A stretch of DNA of 64,000 bases from Bacteroidota bacterium (GTDB taxonomy: Bacteria; Bacteroidota; Bacteroidia; Chitinophagales; Chitinophagaceae), in the NCBI GenBank assembly GCA_018267575.1, contig JAFDYF010000111.1, positions 89,423 through 153,422 on the forward strand, written 5' to 3'. The position numbers and the translations under genes are program-made. The notes beneath the pieces were generated by a model. It had not been told where the DNA came from and made no database searches. It worked only from the letters and a program-made list of their open reading frames with translations. Of the stretch, positions 9,712-17,885 are shown piece after piece. The number at the start of each line of letters is the position of its first letter. The first letter of the stretch is position 1.

Positions 9712-11013
9712 ATGCAATCTATATCTGTGTCGGGGAATAAAGGGTCCGTTTTGAATTCAAAACTGCAAAAAGCACCCGGCTGGGTATTTGTTTTGTTTGT
9801 CTCTTTATCCTCATTCGTGGTGTATGCATGCATGTATGGATACCGCAAACCTTTTACCGCTGCATCCTTTGATGGTATTAGTTTGTTTGGCATTTCATAT
9901 AAAGTGGTATTGGTGATTGCCCAGGTATTGGGCTATATGCTCGGCAAGTTTTATGGTATCCGTTTTATTGCATCGCTGGACCCGAGCAAAAGGGCGGTGA
10001 TGATCATTCGACTGATTATGATAGGATGGTTCTCCCTGCTGCTATTTGCTATTGTACCCGCTCCCTATAATTTTGTTTTCATGTTTATCAATGGGTTTCC
10101 GCTTGCCATGGTTTGGGGATTGGTTTTTGGTTTTTTGGAAGGACGCAAGGTCACTGAAATCATGGGTGCGATACTCGCTACCAGTTTTATTTTTGCTTCT
10201 GGTCTTGCAAAAACGGTAGGGAAATGGCTCATGCTTCATTTTCATATTAGCGAATGGTGGATGCCTTTCGCAGCGGGATCGGTTTTTGTGTTGCCCCTTT
10301 TGATAAGTACTTGGCTGTTGAACCAAACACCGGCTCCTACTGCCGAAGATGCAGTAGCCAGAACAGTGCGTAAGCCTATGGACAAAGCGGAAAGAAAAGC
10401 ATTTATCAAACGTTTCGGGGTTGCATTGGTACCGGTGATCATTGCCTATGTAATGCTCACCATCCTGCGTGATTTCAGTGAGGATTTTGCCAATGAATTA
10501 TGGACGGAGACTGGGTATCAAAATAACGCGGGCATTTTTGCACAGACAAGTACTTTTATTTCCATATTGGTTCTTGTGGTAATTGGGGGCTTCTTCCTGA
10601 TCAAAAACAATTATAAGGCCTTCCAGTTGAACAACGTCATTATTATATTCGGGTTCCTGCTTGCGGCATTCAGTACGGTATTGTATCACATGCACCTGAT
10701 TTCTCCGGTAATCTGGATTGTATGTGCTGCATCCGGTCTTTACTTTGGTTATGTGCCCTATAATTGTTTTTATTTTGAAAGGTTGCTTGCTGCTTATAAA
10801 GTGCCAGGCAATGTTGGCTTTCTGATATATATAGCCGATGCCTTTGGCTACTTGGGCACGGTGTTGGTTTTATTGGTTAAAGAATTTATTACCATTAAAT
10901 ATTCTTGGGTCGATTTTTTTACTTGGATCTTTTATATATCCGCTGCAGGCGGCATATTGCTTGTGATTTGGGGTTCTGCTTTGTTTGCTAAAATTTATAA
11001 GAATCAGAAATAA
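9712..11013 (+). CDS. MFS-type membrane transporter, DUF5690-like
   Basis: A 433-residue integral membrane protein with about 12 predicted spans, beginning after a cytoplasmic N-terminus (about residues 1-22). The first span ends in YACMYGYRKPFTA, a pattern seen in DUF5690 proteins and reminiscent of the organophosphate:phosphate antiporter branch (GlpT/UhpT) of the major facilitator superfamily. It lies 57 bases after the PhnZ-like gene and 6 bases before the FAD oxidoreductase start, so it is almost certainly in the same operon. I infer uptake of the phosphonate or its breakdown product across the inner membrane. Confidence 0.72.
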   Translation: MQSISVSGNKGSVLNSKLQKAPGWVFVLFVSLSSFVVYACMYGYRKPFTAASFDGISLFGISYKVVLVIAQVLGYMLGKFYGIRFIASLDPSKRAVMIIRLIMIGWFSLLLFAIVPAPYNFVFMFINGFPLAMVWGLVFGFLEGRKVTEIMGAILATSFIFASGLAKTVGKWLMLHFHISEWWMPFAAGSVFVLPLLISTWLLNQTPAPTAEDAVARTVRKPMDKAERKAFIKRFGVALVPVIIAYVMLTILRDFSEDFANELWTETGYQNNAGIFAQTSTFISILVLVVIGGFFLIKNNYKAFQLNNVIIIFGFLLAAFSTVLYHMHLISPVIWIVCAASGLYFGYVPYNCFYFERLLAAYKVPGNVGFLIYIADAFGYLGTVLVLLVKEFITIKYSWVDFFTWIFYISAAGGILLVIWGSALFAKIYKNQK

Positions 11014-11019
11014 TTGTTC

Positions 11020-12150
11020 ATGAACAAGAGTTCAGCCATCGTGGTCGGTGCTGGCATTATCGGACTGGCCACCGCAAAAGCATTGGCAGAAAGGGGTTTT
11101 TCTGTTAAAGTATTTGACCGTACGCATCGAGCCGTAGGTGCTTCTATCCGGAATTTCGGCATGGTATGGCCAATTGGTCAACCATCTGGTAAATTGTACC
11201 AACGTGCCATTAAGAGCCGGGCTATATGGGATGAAGTAGCCGATAAAGCCCATATCTGGAAAGATCCTGTGGGGAGTATGCAGTTGGCCTATCATGCAGA
11301 TGAGTGGCAGGTATTGCAGGAAGCGCATGAAATATTTTTGAAAGAAGGTAGAAATGTGCGACTACTCAATAAAGATCAAATTGCTGAAAAATCCGAAGCC
11401 GTGGTGCAGCAGCGTTTATTGGGTGGATTGTACAGTGCAGAGGAATTGATTGTGGATCCCCGGGAAGCCATTGCCGCAATCCCCGGATATTTATCGGAAA
11501 AATTTTCTGTTGAGTTTCATTGGGGCAAATGCGTTTCCTATATCGCAGACCAGACTGCTTATATCGGTAATGGAGAAGAGTATGAAGCCGATCTTATTTT
11601 TATTTGCAGCGGCACGGATATGGAAACACTTTATCCTGAAGCTTTTGCCAACCAACCCTTGACCAAATGCAAGCTTCAGATGATGCGCTTGGCAGCCCAA
11701 CCTTCCGGATGGCGCATTGGTCCTGCATTGTGTGGCGGTCTATCGCTGACCCATTATGGTAGTTTCAAACAAGCAAGTTCGCTGTCTTTATTGAGGGCAA
11801 GATATGAGGAAGAGATGGCTGACTATCTGGAATGGGGCATCCATGTCATGGTTTCACAAAATGGGATGGGTGAGCTCAGTGTTGGTGATTCGCATGAATA
11901 TGGCTTGACTCATGACCCTTTTGATAAGAGCTTTATCAATAAAATGATCCTCGATTATCTTAAAACCTTTGCTCGGTTTAAAGATGAAACTTTGATCGAA
12001 ACTTGGAATGGGTCTTATCCTGTGATCACAGATGGCAGCACCGATATGTTTTTTTCTCCTGATACCTGTGTGTACGCTATCAATGGGGTGGCCGGCGCCG
12101 GTATGACTTTTTCTTTTGCACTAGCGGAGGAATTGGTGGCGGGATTGTAG
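11020..12150 (+). CDS. FAD-dependent oxidoreductase, TIGR03364-type (DAO fold)
   Basis: A 376-residue FAD enzyme with the dinucleotide-binding motif GAGIIG at the N-terminus and a C-terminal GVAGAGMTFSFALAEE segment typical of the D-amino-acid oxidase/sarcosine oxidase superfamily. The overall pattern (RNFGMVWPIGQ near the start) matches the TIGR03364 clade, which by family definition occurs in phosphonate catabolism operons beside the HD oxygenase seen here. Such enzymes act on the amino group of aminoethylphosphonate or its N-methyl forms. A TTG at 11014 would add two residues; the ATG at 11020 is preferred. It is the last gene of the unit before repeat-rich DNA. Confidence 0.75.
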   Translation: MNKSSAIVVGAGIIGLATAKALAERGFSVKVFDRTHRAVGASIRNFGMVWPIGQPSGKLYQRAIKSRAIWDEVADKAHIWKDPVGSMQLAYHADEWQVLQEAHEIFLKEGRNVRLLNKDQIAEKSEAVVQQRLLGGLYSAEELIVDPREAIAAIPGYLSEKFSVEFHWGKCVSYIADQTAYIGNGEEYEADLIFICSGTDMETLYPEAFANQPLTKCKLQMMRLAAQPSGWRIGPALCGGLSLTHYGSFKQASSLSLLRARYEEEMADYLEWGIHVMVSQNGMGELSVGDSHEYGLTHDPFDKSFINKMILDYLKTFARFKDETLIETWNGSYPVITDGSTDMFFSPDTCVYAINGVAGAGMTFSFALAEELVAGL

Positions 12151-12174
12151 TTTTTATTAGGGTGTAAGGTTTGG

Positions 12175-12520
12175 GGTTTAAGGCGAAACGCTGAACGCAT
12201 AAAGCTTAATGCTATGCCACTGTACCTCAGCGTGAAAACATATTTTGAACCACATAAGGCATATAAGGCACATAAGAAAACCCAATCAGTGCATCAGTGG
12301 CAAAACGCAAAACGCTTAAAGCTAAACGCATGAAGCTAGTGGCTCAACGATTCAGAGAATCAACTCCGCGTCCACTGCGCCACTGCGTGAATTTCTTTTT
12401 GAACCACATAAGGCATATAAGCCACATAAGAAAACCCAATCAGTGCATCAGTGGCAAAACGCTTAAATCTAAACGAAGAATGCTGACTGGTCAACACCAA
12501 CACCAATTCCCAATTTCCCC
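12175..12520. repeat. Composite word-repeat with a 62-nt near-identical duplication
   Basis: The gap 12151-12591 has no supported gene. It contains two copies of a 62-base block (12247-12308 and 12401-12462) that differ at one base; each begins GAACCACATAAGGC and ends CATCAGTGGCAAAACGC. Between and around them are AACGC-type words (12184-12215, 12305-12335), a CCGCGTCCACTGCGC word (12366-12380) and a CCAATTCCCAATTTCC word (12502-12517). Read on the minus strand, the word order equals that of the plus-strand arrays at 1-512 and 17357-17883. The copy spacing is 154 bases. Confidence 0.85.
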
Positions 12521-12557
12521 CTCCTTAGTAATCGACCCCGTTTCGTTTTTTATTTTT

Positions 12558-12565
12558 TACTTTTG
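12558..12565 (+). promoter_or_regulatory. Possible -7 promoter element (TACTTTTG)
   Basis: TACTTTTG matches the Bacteroidota -7 consensus TAnnTTTG and lies 26 bases before the PAP2 start codon. No convincing -33 TTG is present at the usual spacing, so the call rests on one box. Confidence 0.35.
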
Positions 12566-12591
12566 CGCATTCTTAAACGAGGGCATCTGGA

Positions 12592-13242
12592 ATGGGAAAA
12601 TTAGGAACAATATTTTTTGAAAACCGTTATGCTTTTATTGGCTTTAGCTTGTTCTTTTTGGTAGGGGCTTTAGGCTTGCTCTGCTACAGCAAAGCAGATA
12701 GCTTTTTTTTGATCAATAGCTACCACAATCAAACCCTCGACCTTTTTTTTACCTATTATACCAATGTAGGCGACGGTCTTTTTTCAATTGGGATTTTTTT
12801 AATCCTGCTTTGGAGGCGTAAACCTTTGCCAGCTTGGGAAATTGTAATTGCTTTTCTATTATCGGGATTGGTAGCACAATTGGTGAAGCATTTTTTCCAA
12901 ATGCCCCGACCCAAGACTTTTTTTGCAGAAGGGAGCTATCATCATTTTATAGAAGGGGTCACGCTATCTGGTTATGCCAGTTTCCCTTCGGGTCATACTG
13001 CAACGGCTTTTGCCACAGCGCTACTTCTTTCTATTTTTGCAAAAAATAAAAAATATAGTTTACTGTTTGTATTTGCTGCATGGCTAGTGGCTTTTTCGCG
13101 TATTTATCTAGGACAGCATTTTTTGCAGGATGTTTTTGTGGGCGCATTGATTGGTATGGTTTGTTCCTTGACCGTGTTCTTGGTTTTCGATGCACATCCA
13201 TCCTGGGGCGAAAAACTCAAATTTGGTAAAACGGGTAAATAA
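12592..13242 (+). CDS. PAP2-family membrane phosphatase
   Basis: A 216-residue membrane protein with the three-part PAP2 signature: K99...RP106-107 (KHFFQMPRP), PSGH at 132-135 and SRIYLGQH...D (Ser169 to Asp180). Several hydrophobic spans surround the motifs. Enzymes of this family remove phosphate from lipid phosphates or pyrophosphates, such as undecaprenyl pyrophosphate, phosphatidylglycerol phosphate or lipid A. It is followed by a GT2 and an ArnT/PMT-like transferase, which points to lipid-carrier recycling or lipid A remodelling in the envelope, though the substrate is not shown. Confidence 0.85.
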   Translation: MGKLGTIFFENRYAFIGFSLFFLVGALGLLCYSKADSFFLINSYHNQTLDLFFTYYTNVGDGLFSIGIFLILLWRRKPLPAWEIVIAFLLSGLVAQLVKHFFQMPRPKTFFAEGSYHHFIEGVTLSGYASFPSGHTATAFATALLLSIFAKNKKYSLLFVFAAWLVAFSRIYLGQHFLQDVFVGALIGMVCSLTVFLVFDAHPSWGEKLKFGKTGK

Positions 13243-13333
13243 ACATTACCCAATTGAAAAATGGCTTAGCAATCAGAATGCACATCGTATAATTGAGCTA
13301 TTTTCACATTTGCTTTGTCTATTAATAAGAACT

Positions 13334-14101
13334 ATGATCAACAACAAAAAATTAGTGATTGTGCTGCCGGCTTATAATGCTGCGCTCACGCTCAAAAAAA
13401 CCTATCAGGAAATCCCTTTTGATATAGTGGATGAAGTGATATTGGTGGATGACAATAGCAGCGACAAAACCGTAGAGATAGCAAAGGAGCTTGGCATTTC
13501 GCATATTATCAAGCACGATAAAAACCGTGGCTATGGTGGAAACCAAAAATCATGTTACAACAAAGCTTTGGAAATTGGCGGAGATATTGTGATCATGCTG
13601 CACCCCGATTATCAATATACCCCCAAGCTGATTCCTTCGATGGCTTACTTGATTGCCAACAATGTGTACCAAGTGGTGCTTGGCTCACGCACCTTGGGAA
13701 AAGGTGCTCTGCATGGGGGCATGCCTTTGTACAAATACATTTCCAACCGGGCCCTTACTTTTTTTGAGAACGTCATGTTGAGGCAAAAGCTAGCCGAATA
13801 CCATACGGGTTACCGAGCTTTTTCAAGAGAAATATTGGAGCGTATCAATTACGAGATCAATTCAGAGGATTTTGTTTTTGACAATCAGATGCTGTCGCAA
13901 ATTATTTATCTCGGTTATGAAATTGCAGAGATCACCTGCCCCACAAAATATTTTGAAGAAGCTTCCAGCATTAATCTGCAGCGTAGCATTACCTATGGGT
14001 TGGGGGTACTGAAAGTTTCGGTGGTGCATCGTTTGTGCAAATGGGGGGTGATGAAGCGGAAAATGTATGAGCCTGTCAGGACGGGGATTTTGGGGCATTA
14101 G
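13334..14101 (+). CDS. GT2 glycosyltransferase, polyprenyl-phosphate sugar type
   Basis: A 255-residue GT-A enzyme. It starts KLVIVLPAYNAALTL, with EVILVDDNSSDKT giving the nucleotide-sugar binding part, and keeps a central HPDYQY segment. The single GT-A domain without strong C-terminal membrane spans resembles DPM1/polyprenyl-phosphate mannosyltransferase enzymes. I prefer the ATG at 13334, because the 48 residues of a longer reading from 13190 overlap the PAP2 gene and do not resemble the family. The neighbouring GT39-like membrane enzyme would use a polyprenyl-phosphate sugar as donor, so the two probably act in sequence. Confidence 0.83.
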   Translation: MINNKKLVIVLPAYNAALTLKKTYQEIPFDIVDEVILVDDNSSDKTVEIAKELGISHIIKHDKNRGYGGNQKSCYNKALEIGGDIVIMLHPDYQYTPKLIPSMAYLIANNVYQVVLGSRTLGKGALHGGMPLYKYISNRALTFFENVMLRQKLAEYHTGYRAFSREILERINYEINSEDFVFDNQMLSQIIYLGYEIAEITCPTKYFEEASSINLQRSITYGLGVLKVSVVHRLCKWGVMKRKMYEPVRTGILGH

Positions 14102-14201
14102 TGTGATGAATGAATAGTAAATGTCGATTGCAAATAACACTATTGACTATTCATCATTCACAAATTCGTTTTTTATAAAGAATCAAAACACCTTATTATT
14201 C

Positions 14202-15866
14202 ATGCGCTTTACCAAAATACAAATCATCGTTTTCATTGCGCTACTGGCTGCGGTATTCTTTATCCCATTTCTGGGAAAAGTACACCTCTTCGATTGGGAT
14301 GAGATCAATTTTGCAGAATGCTCCCGGGAGATGATTAAAACAGGTGATTACAGCCGTGTTTATATTAATTTCAAACCTTTCTGGGAAAAGCCACCCATGT
14401 TTTTTTGGATGCAAAGCACGGCCATGAAGATTTTTGGTGTAAATGAATTTGCGGCACGTTTTCCCAATGCGGTATGTGGCATTATCACTTTAATCGTGAT
14501 TTTTATTTGCGGTACCAGGATCTATGACAAAAAATTTGGGGTGCTTTGGGCGCTTGCTTTTGGCGGTTCTCTTTTCCCCAATATGTATTTCAAATCAGGC
14601 ATTATCGATCCTTGGTTCAACCTGTTTACTTTTTTGTCTCTGTACAATTTTATTTTATACCATTGGTCTAGGAACGGGTTTGATATGAAGGGGCTGAATA
14701 AAAAACCATTGCGCTATGTGGTTTGGTCGGGTGTTTTCATGGGTTTGGCCATGATGACCAAGGGCCAAGTGGCACTTATGGTATTTTTGATGGCAGCCGG
14801 GGTTTATTTTGTTTATAACCGCTTTCGTTTTTATTTTAACTGGTGGCATGCATTATTGTTTTTAATCATTACCACGGTCGTATGTGGGGCATGGTATGGA
14901 TATGAAACCATCAAAGACGGACCTTGGTTCATTACGTCTTTTCTGAAGTATCAATGGCGATTGTTTACCACCCACGATGCTGATCAGAAAGGGTTCTGGG
15001 GCTATCATTATGTGGTGTTGTTGATTGGTTGTTTTCCCGCTTCGCTTTTGGCCATCCCTTCTTTTTTCAAAACAAATTATACCAGTAAGTACGACAAGGA
15101 CTTTAAAAAATGGATGCAGATATTGTTTTGGGTGGTTACGATTTTATTTACCATCGTTCAATCACGCATTATCCATTATTCCTCCATGGCTTGGTTCCCG
15201 CTTACATTTTTAGCTGCCTATACCATTTATAAATGGGATACTAAACAACTTGCCTATAAAAAATATGTGGGCACTTTCATTGCCATACTTGGTGGTATCA
15301 TTGCTGTATTGGTATTGGCTGTGCCCTATTTGGCCATGAGCATTAAAAAACTGGTTCCCTATGTGGATGATAAGTTTGCGCAGGCAAATATGGAAGCGGA
15401 TGTGCATTGGAGTGGGTGGGAAGGGGTTGTGGGTGTGTTGATGATTATTTCCATCATATTGGGCATTCGGTTGCTTAAGAAAAATGATTTTCAAAAAGCG
15501 GCCTGGGTGCTTTTTGGAGGCACGGCCATCATGATTTTTTTGACATCTGCCATCATCGTTCCCAAGGTGGAGCAATACTCGCAAGCTGCTGCGATTGATT
15601 TTTTTGAACAAAGACAGGGGGAAAACTGCTATGTGACCACTTTGGGTTATTATAGTTATGCGCCTTTGTTTTATACCCATAAAGAAAAACCAACCAACCC
15701 CAATTCATACGATGAGCAATGGTTGCTCACGGGCCCAATTGACAAACCGACTTATTTTGTAACCAGGGTTGATCGGATGGACAAATACAAGCAATACACA
15801 GATCTAAAAGAGTTGTACCGGAAAAATGGTTTTGTGTTTTTGAAGCGTGATCCGCAGATAAAATAA
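14202..15866 (+). CDS. ArnT/PMT-like membrane glycosyltransferase (GT39/83)
   Basis: A 554-residue polytopic membrane protein. The first outer loop carries DWDEINFAECSREM, with the acidic pair typical of GT-C transferases such as ArnT, and the next segment PPMFFWMQ also matches. A periplasmic C-terminal region follows about a dozen spans. The family moves a sugar from a polyprenyl-phosphate donor to lipid A, another lipid or protein. The start at 14202 puts the first membrane span right at the N-terminus; the upstream in-frame extension to 14121 is non-hydrophobic and unlikely. The gene follows the GT2 gene by about 100 bases. Confidence 0.85.
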   Translation: MRFTKIQIIVFIALLAAVFFIPFLGKVHLFDWDEINFAECSREMIKTGDYSRVYINFKPFWEKPPMFFWMQSTAMKIFGVNEFAARFPNAVCGIITLIVIFICGTRIYDKKFGVLWALAFGGSLFPNMYFKSGIIDPWFNLFTFLSLYNFILYHWSRNGFDMKGLNKKPLRYVVWSGVFMGLAMMTKGQVALMVFLMAAGVYFVYNRFRFYFNWWHALLFLIITTVVCGAWYGYETIKDGPWFITSFLKYQWRLFTTHDADQKGFWGYHYVVLLIGCFPASLLAIPSFFKTNYTSKYDKDFKKWMQILFWVVTILFTIVQSRIIHYSSMAWFPLTFLAAYTIYKWDTKQLAYKKYVGTFIAILGGIIAVLVLAVPYLAMSIKKLVPYVDDKFAQANMEADVHWSGWEGVVGVLMIISIILGIRLLKKNDFQKAAWVLFGGTAIMIFLTSAIIVPKVEQYSQAAAIDFFEQRQGENCYVTTLGYYSYAPLFYTHKEKPTNPNSYDEQWLLTGPIDKPTYFVTRVDRMDKYKQYTDLKELYRKNGFVFLKRDPQIK

Positions 15867-16102
15867 TGTTTGGATTTGGGTTGTAGCATAGGTGCTAATG
15901 GTTTTTAGGGAATGAGTTTCCTATTGTTAGAAATTTTTGTAATGATTTCATTTTCATTTGTTTGCGGAAATAAAAAAATTAAATAACCTCCCTTTTTGGA
16001 ATTTCTATATTATCTAATTGTTAAGTCTTTTCAAGTCGCATCCATACTTTGGTTGGTTATATTTTTTTGAGGTAAATTACTTTCCCACCAAAGCAATTAT
16101 TT

Positions 16103-16432
16103 ATGGAAATCTTTGAAATACAGATTGGATTATTGAATAAAAATGCTGTTGTAAAGAAATCCCCCTTTTTTCTTACGGTGATCAACGAACAGCGATTTAA
16201 TGTTTCTGTTGATAGAGTTCCCCTTATAGAATATTTTGTACTGATAGCAGGTAAGGACAAAACCGAAGACATCAAAATTAAAGTGTACAGAAATATTGCC
16301 GATGGCAAATGGTACGATGAGAATTACTCTGTAGATAGCCAGTTCAATTCACCAGAGTTTGGCATCCCATCCATCAATTCAGAGGTAAAAAAGCTCATAG
16401 ATAGCTATGAGAATCATCTGGTAAAAATCTAG
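16103..16432 (+). CDS. Hypothetical 109-residue protein
   Basis: A small soluble protein of unknown function with no signal peptide or membrane span. It is rich in alternating hydrophobic residues (FEIQIGLL, FNVSV, EYFVLIAG), suggesting a beta-rich fold, and ends in a short helical tail. It has an ATG start and normal coding composition. It faces the oxygenase gene tail-to-tail with a 28-base gap. The upstream stretch 15867-16102 is A/T-rich and holds no recognised site. Confidence 0.6.
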   Translation: MEIFEIQIGLLNKNAVVKKSPFFLTVINEQRFNVSVDRVPLIEYFVLIAGKDKTEDIKIKVYRNIADGKWYDENYSVDSQFNSPEFGIPSINSEVKKLIDSYENHLVKI

Positions 16433-16460
16433 GCCAGTACATAATTTTTATATTGCGAGC

Positions 16461-17306
16461 TTACTTCTTTTTCCCAGAAAAAAACTTTAGCAGTTTGCTG
16501 ATGATTTTATCATTGGCGCCCAGCCTTCCTTTGATTTCGGTATAGGCGGATACCATCGCGTTATCGATTTTAACCAATAATTTATTACTGCCATCCCCTG
16601 GACGGGCCTGGTAATAAGTAGCGCGGCGGAAAGGTTTTGCCTCTTCTGTATAATAGTATAAAGCAATAGACCTTCTATATTGATCTTCCGGGCAGGTCAT
16701 GGGCAAAGGATGTCCATGGAAAGAATCCGCATCTGTATTGAAAATCACACAGCGGTTAAAAACAGGAAGTACTTCTGCTTCGCATCCTTTCATTTTCCGG
16801 TCCCAGAGTTCAAGTTTGCCGCCCCATTCTTCTTTCCAATCTTTGTTTAGGTACACGAGCACGTTAACCCTACGCTGCCAGTTTTTATGATGGGGATGAA
16901 CCGTAAAATCAGCATGTATATTCAAAAAACCGCCTTTGCCAGATTGATGGATGCCACCCCCTTCCATCGAATCATCTTTTTGCAGGTTTGCAATGCCCGT
17001 AAGATTGGTTAGGAACTGTAAGAAAGCAGGCGAGTTCAATTCGTTGATGGTTGTTTTGATGGTATCTGGTAAAAGGTCAATTTTGTTTAGGCCTCTTTTT
17101 TTTTCGTTGTAGTGGGTATAGTTGATCCAACCATCCGATTCATTAAGTTGGTTAAACTCTGTGATGCAATTGTCCAACACTTCGGGGTTCAAAAAATTTT
17201 CTAACACAATATGTGGGTAGGGACTGGCTGTTTGGTATTGCTTGGTTAGTTCCGGTAGCTTATTTTTCCAAGTTTCGTAGTCGAATATTTGGGTAGCAGT
17301 TTGCAC
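16461..17306 (-). CDS. 2OG-Fe(II) oxygenase, prolyl-4-hydroxylase-like
   Basis: A 281-residue protein with a double-stranded beta-helix core. The iron triad is visible as His131 and Asp133 (NIHADF) with a distal His197 or His199 (FHGHPLP), followed by RRSIALYYY, whose Arg binds 2-oxoglutarate. YLNKDWKEEWGGKLELW is the typical strand between them. The family hydroxylates protein side chains, sugars or small molecules; the substrate here is unknown. It is not a PhnY homologue by pattern, so I do not link it to the phosphonate genes. Its promoter must lie in, or upstream of, the repeat array at 17357-17883. Confidence 0.82.
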   Translation of the reverse strand: MQTATQIFDYETWKNKLPELTKQYQTASPYPHIVLENFLNPEVLDNCITEFNQLNESDGWINYTHYNEKKRGLNKIDLLPDTIKTTINELNSPAFLQFLTNLTGIANLQKDDSMEGGGIHQSGKGGFLNIHADFTVHPHHKNWQRRVNVLVYLNKDWKEEWGGKLELWDRKMKGCEAEVLPVFNRCVIFNTDADSFHGHPLPMTCPEDQYRRSIALYYYTEEAKPFRRATYYQARPGDGSNKLLVKIDNAMVSAYTEIKGRLGANDKIISKLLKFFSGKKK

Positions 17307-17356
17307 GGTTTTTTATTTTAAAAGCAAAGATACATTATGGAAATTTGCAAAAAGGG

Positions 17357-17883
17357 GAAGTTGCCGAGTGGGGAAAATGGAATTGGGAATTAGGAATTGG
17401 TGTTTCTCGCTAGCATTTTGTGTTTAGCTTTAAGCGTTCACCGTTTTGCCACTGATTGATTCACTGATTAAGGTTCTTATGTGCCTAATATGCCTTATGT
17501 GGTTCAAAATAATTTTCATGCAGAGGCACGGAGGACTCAGAGTTGATTGGGTGAAGGTTGAGAAGTGGGAAAATGGAATTGGGAATTAGGAATTGGTGTT
17601 GACTAGTCAGCATTCAGCGTTTAGCTTTATGCGTTTAGCGTGCTGCCTTTAACCTTCTGCCTTCTTCGTACTTCTTTGTGTCTTGGAGTCTTCGTGGCGA
17701 AGAAAATAACCGCAGAGACAGAGAGACGGGGAAGTTGATTGGTTGTTAAATTGCAGAGTTCGCGACTTGCATTCCGCATTCTACGGTAGGCGTTTTGCCT
17801 TAAGCTTTATGCCCTTTACCTTATGCCCCACACCCTATAAAGAGCCCATGCGTTTAGCTAGCTTTAGGCGTTCAGCGTTCAGC
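17357..17883. repeat. Composite word-repeat array
   Basis: The 579-base gap between the oxygenase and histidine kinase genes is almost entirely word repeats. A 34-base block beginning GGGAAAATGGAATTGGG occurs identically at 17371-17404 and 17567-17600. After the first copy come a GTTTAGCTTTAAGCG word, TGCCACTGATTGATTCACTG, and TATGCCTTATGTGGTTC near 17487-17503. A CAGAGGCACGGAGG word (17521-17534), AGTTGATTGGGTGAAGG, the second block, an ACTTCTTTGTGTCTT word and AACCGCAGAGACAGAGAG near 17709 follow. The right end is made of GTTTAGC/GTTCAGC words up to the kinase stop codon. There is no credible ORF. Confidence 0.85.
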
Positions 17884-17885
17884 GT

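Noticed and set aside
12297..12620. 107-residue open frame across the repeat array
   Set aside because: It is only translated word repeats (KTLKAKRMKL-like runs) and overlaps the PAP2 start; no protein family resemblance.
16461..17306. PhnY-type phosphonate hydroxylase
   Set aside because: It is a 2OG-Fe(II) oxygenase, but its motif layout is prolyl-hydroxylase-like, and it is separated and oppositely oriented to the PhnZ-like operon.
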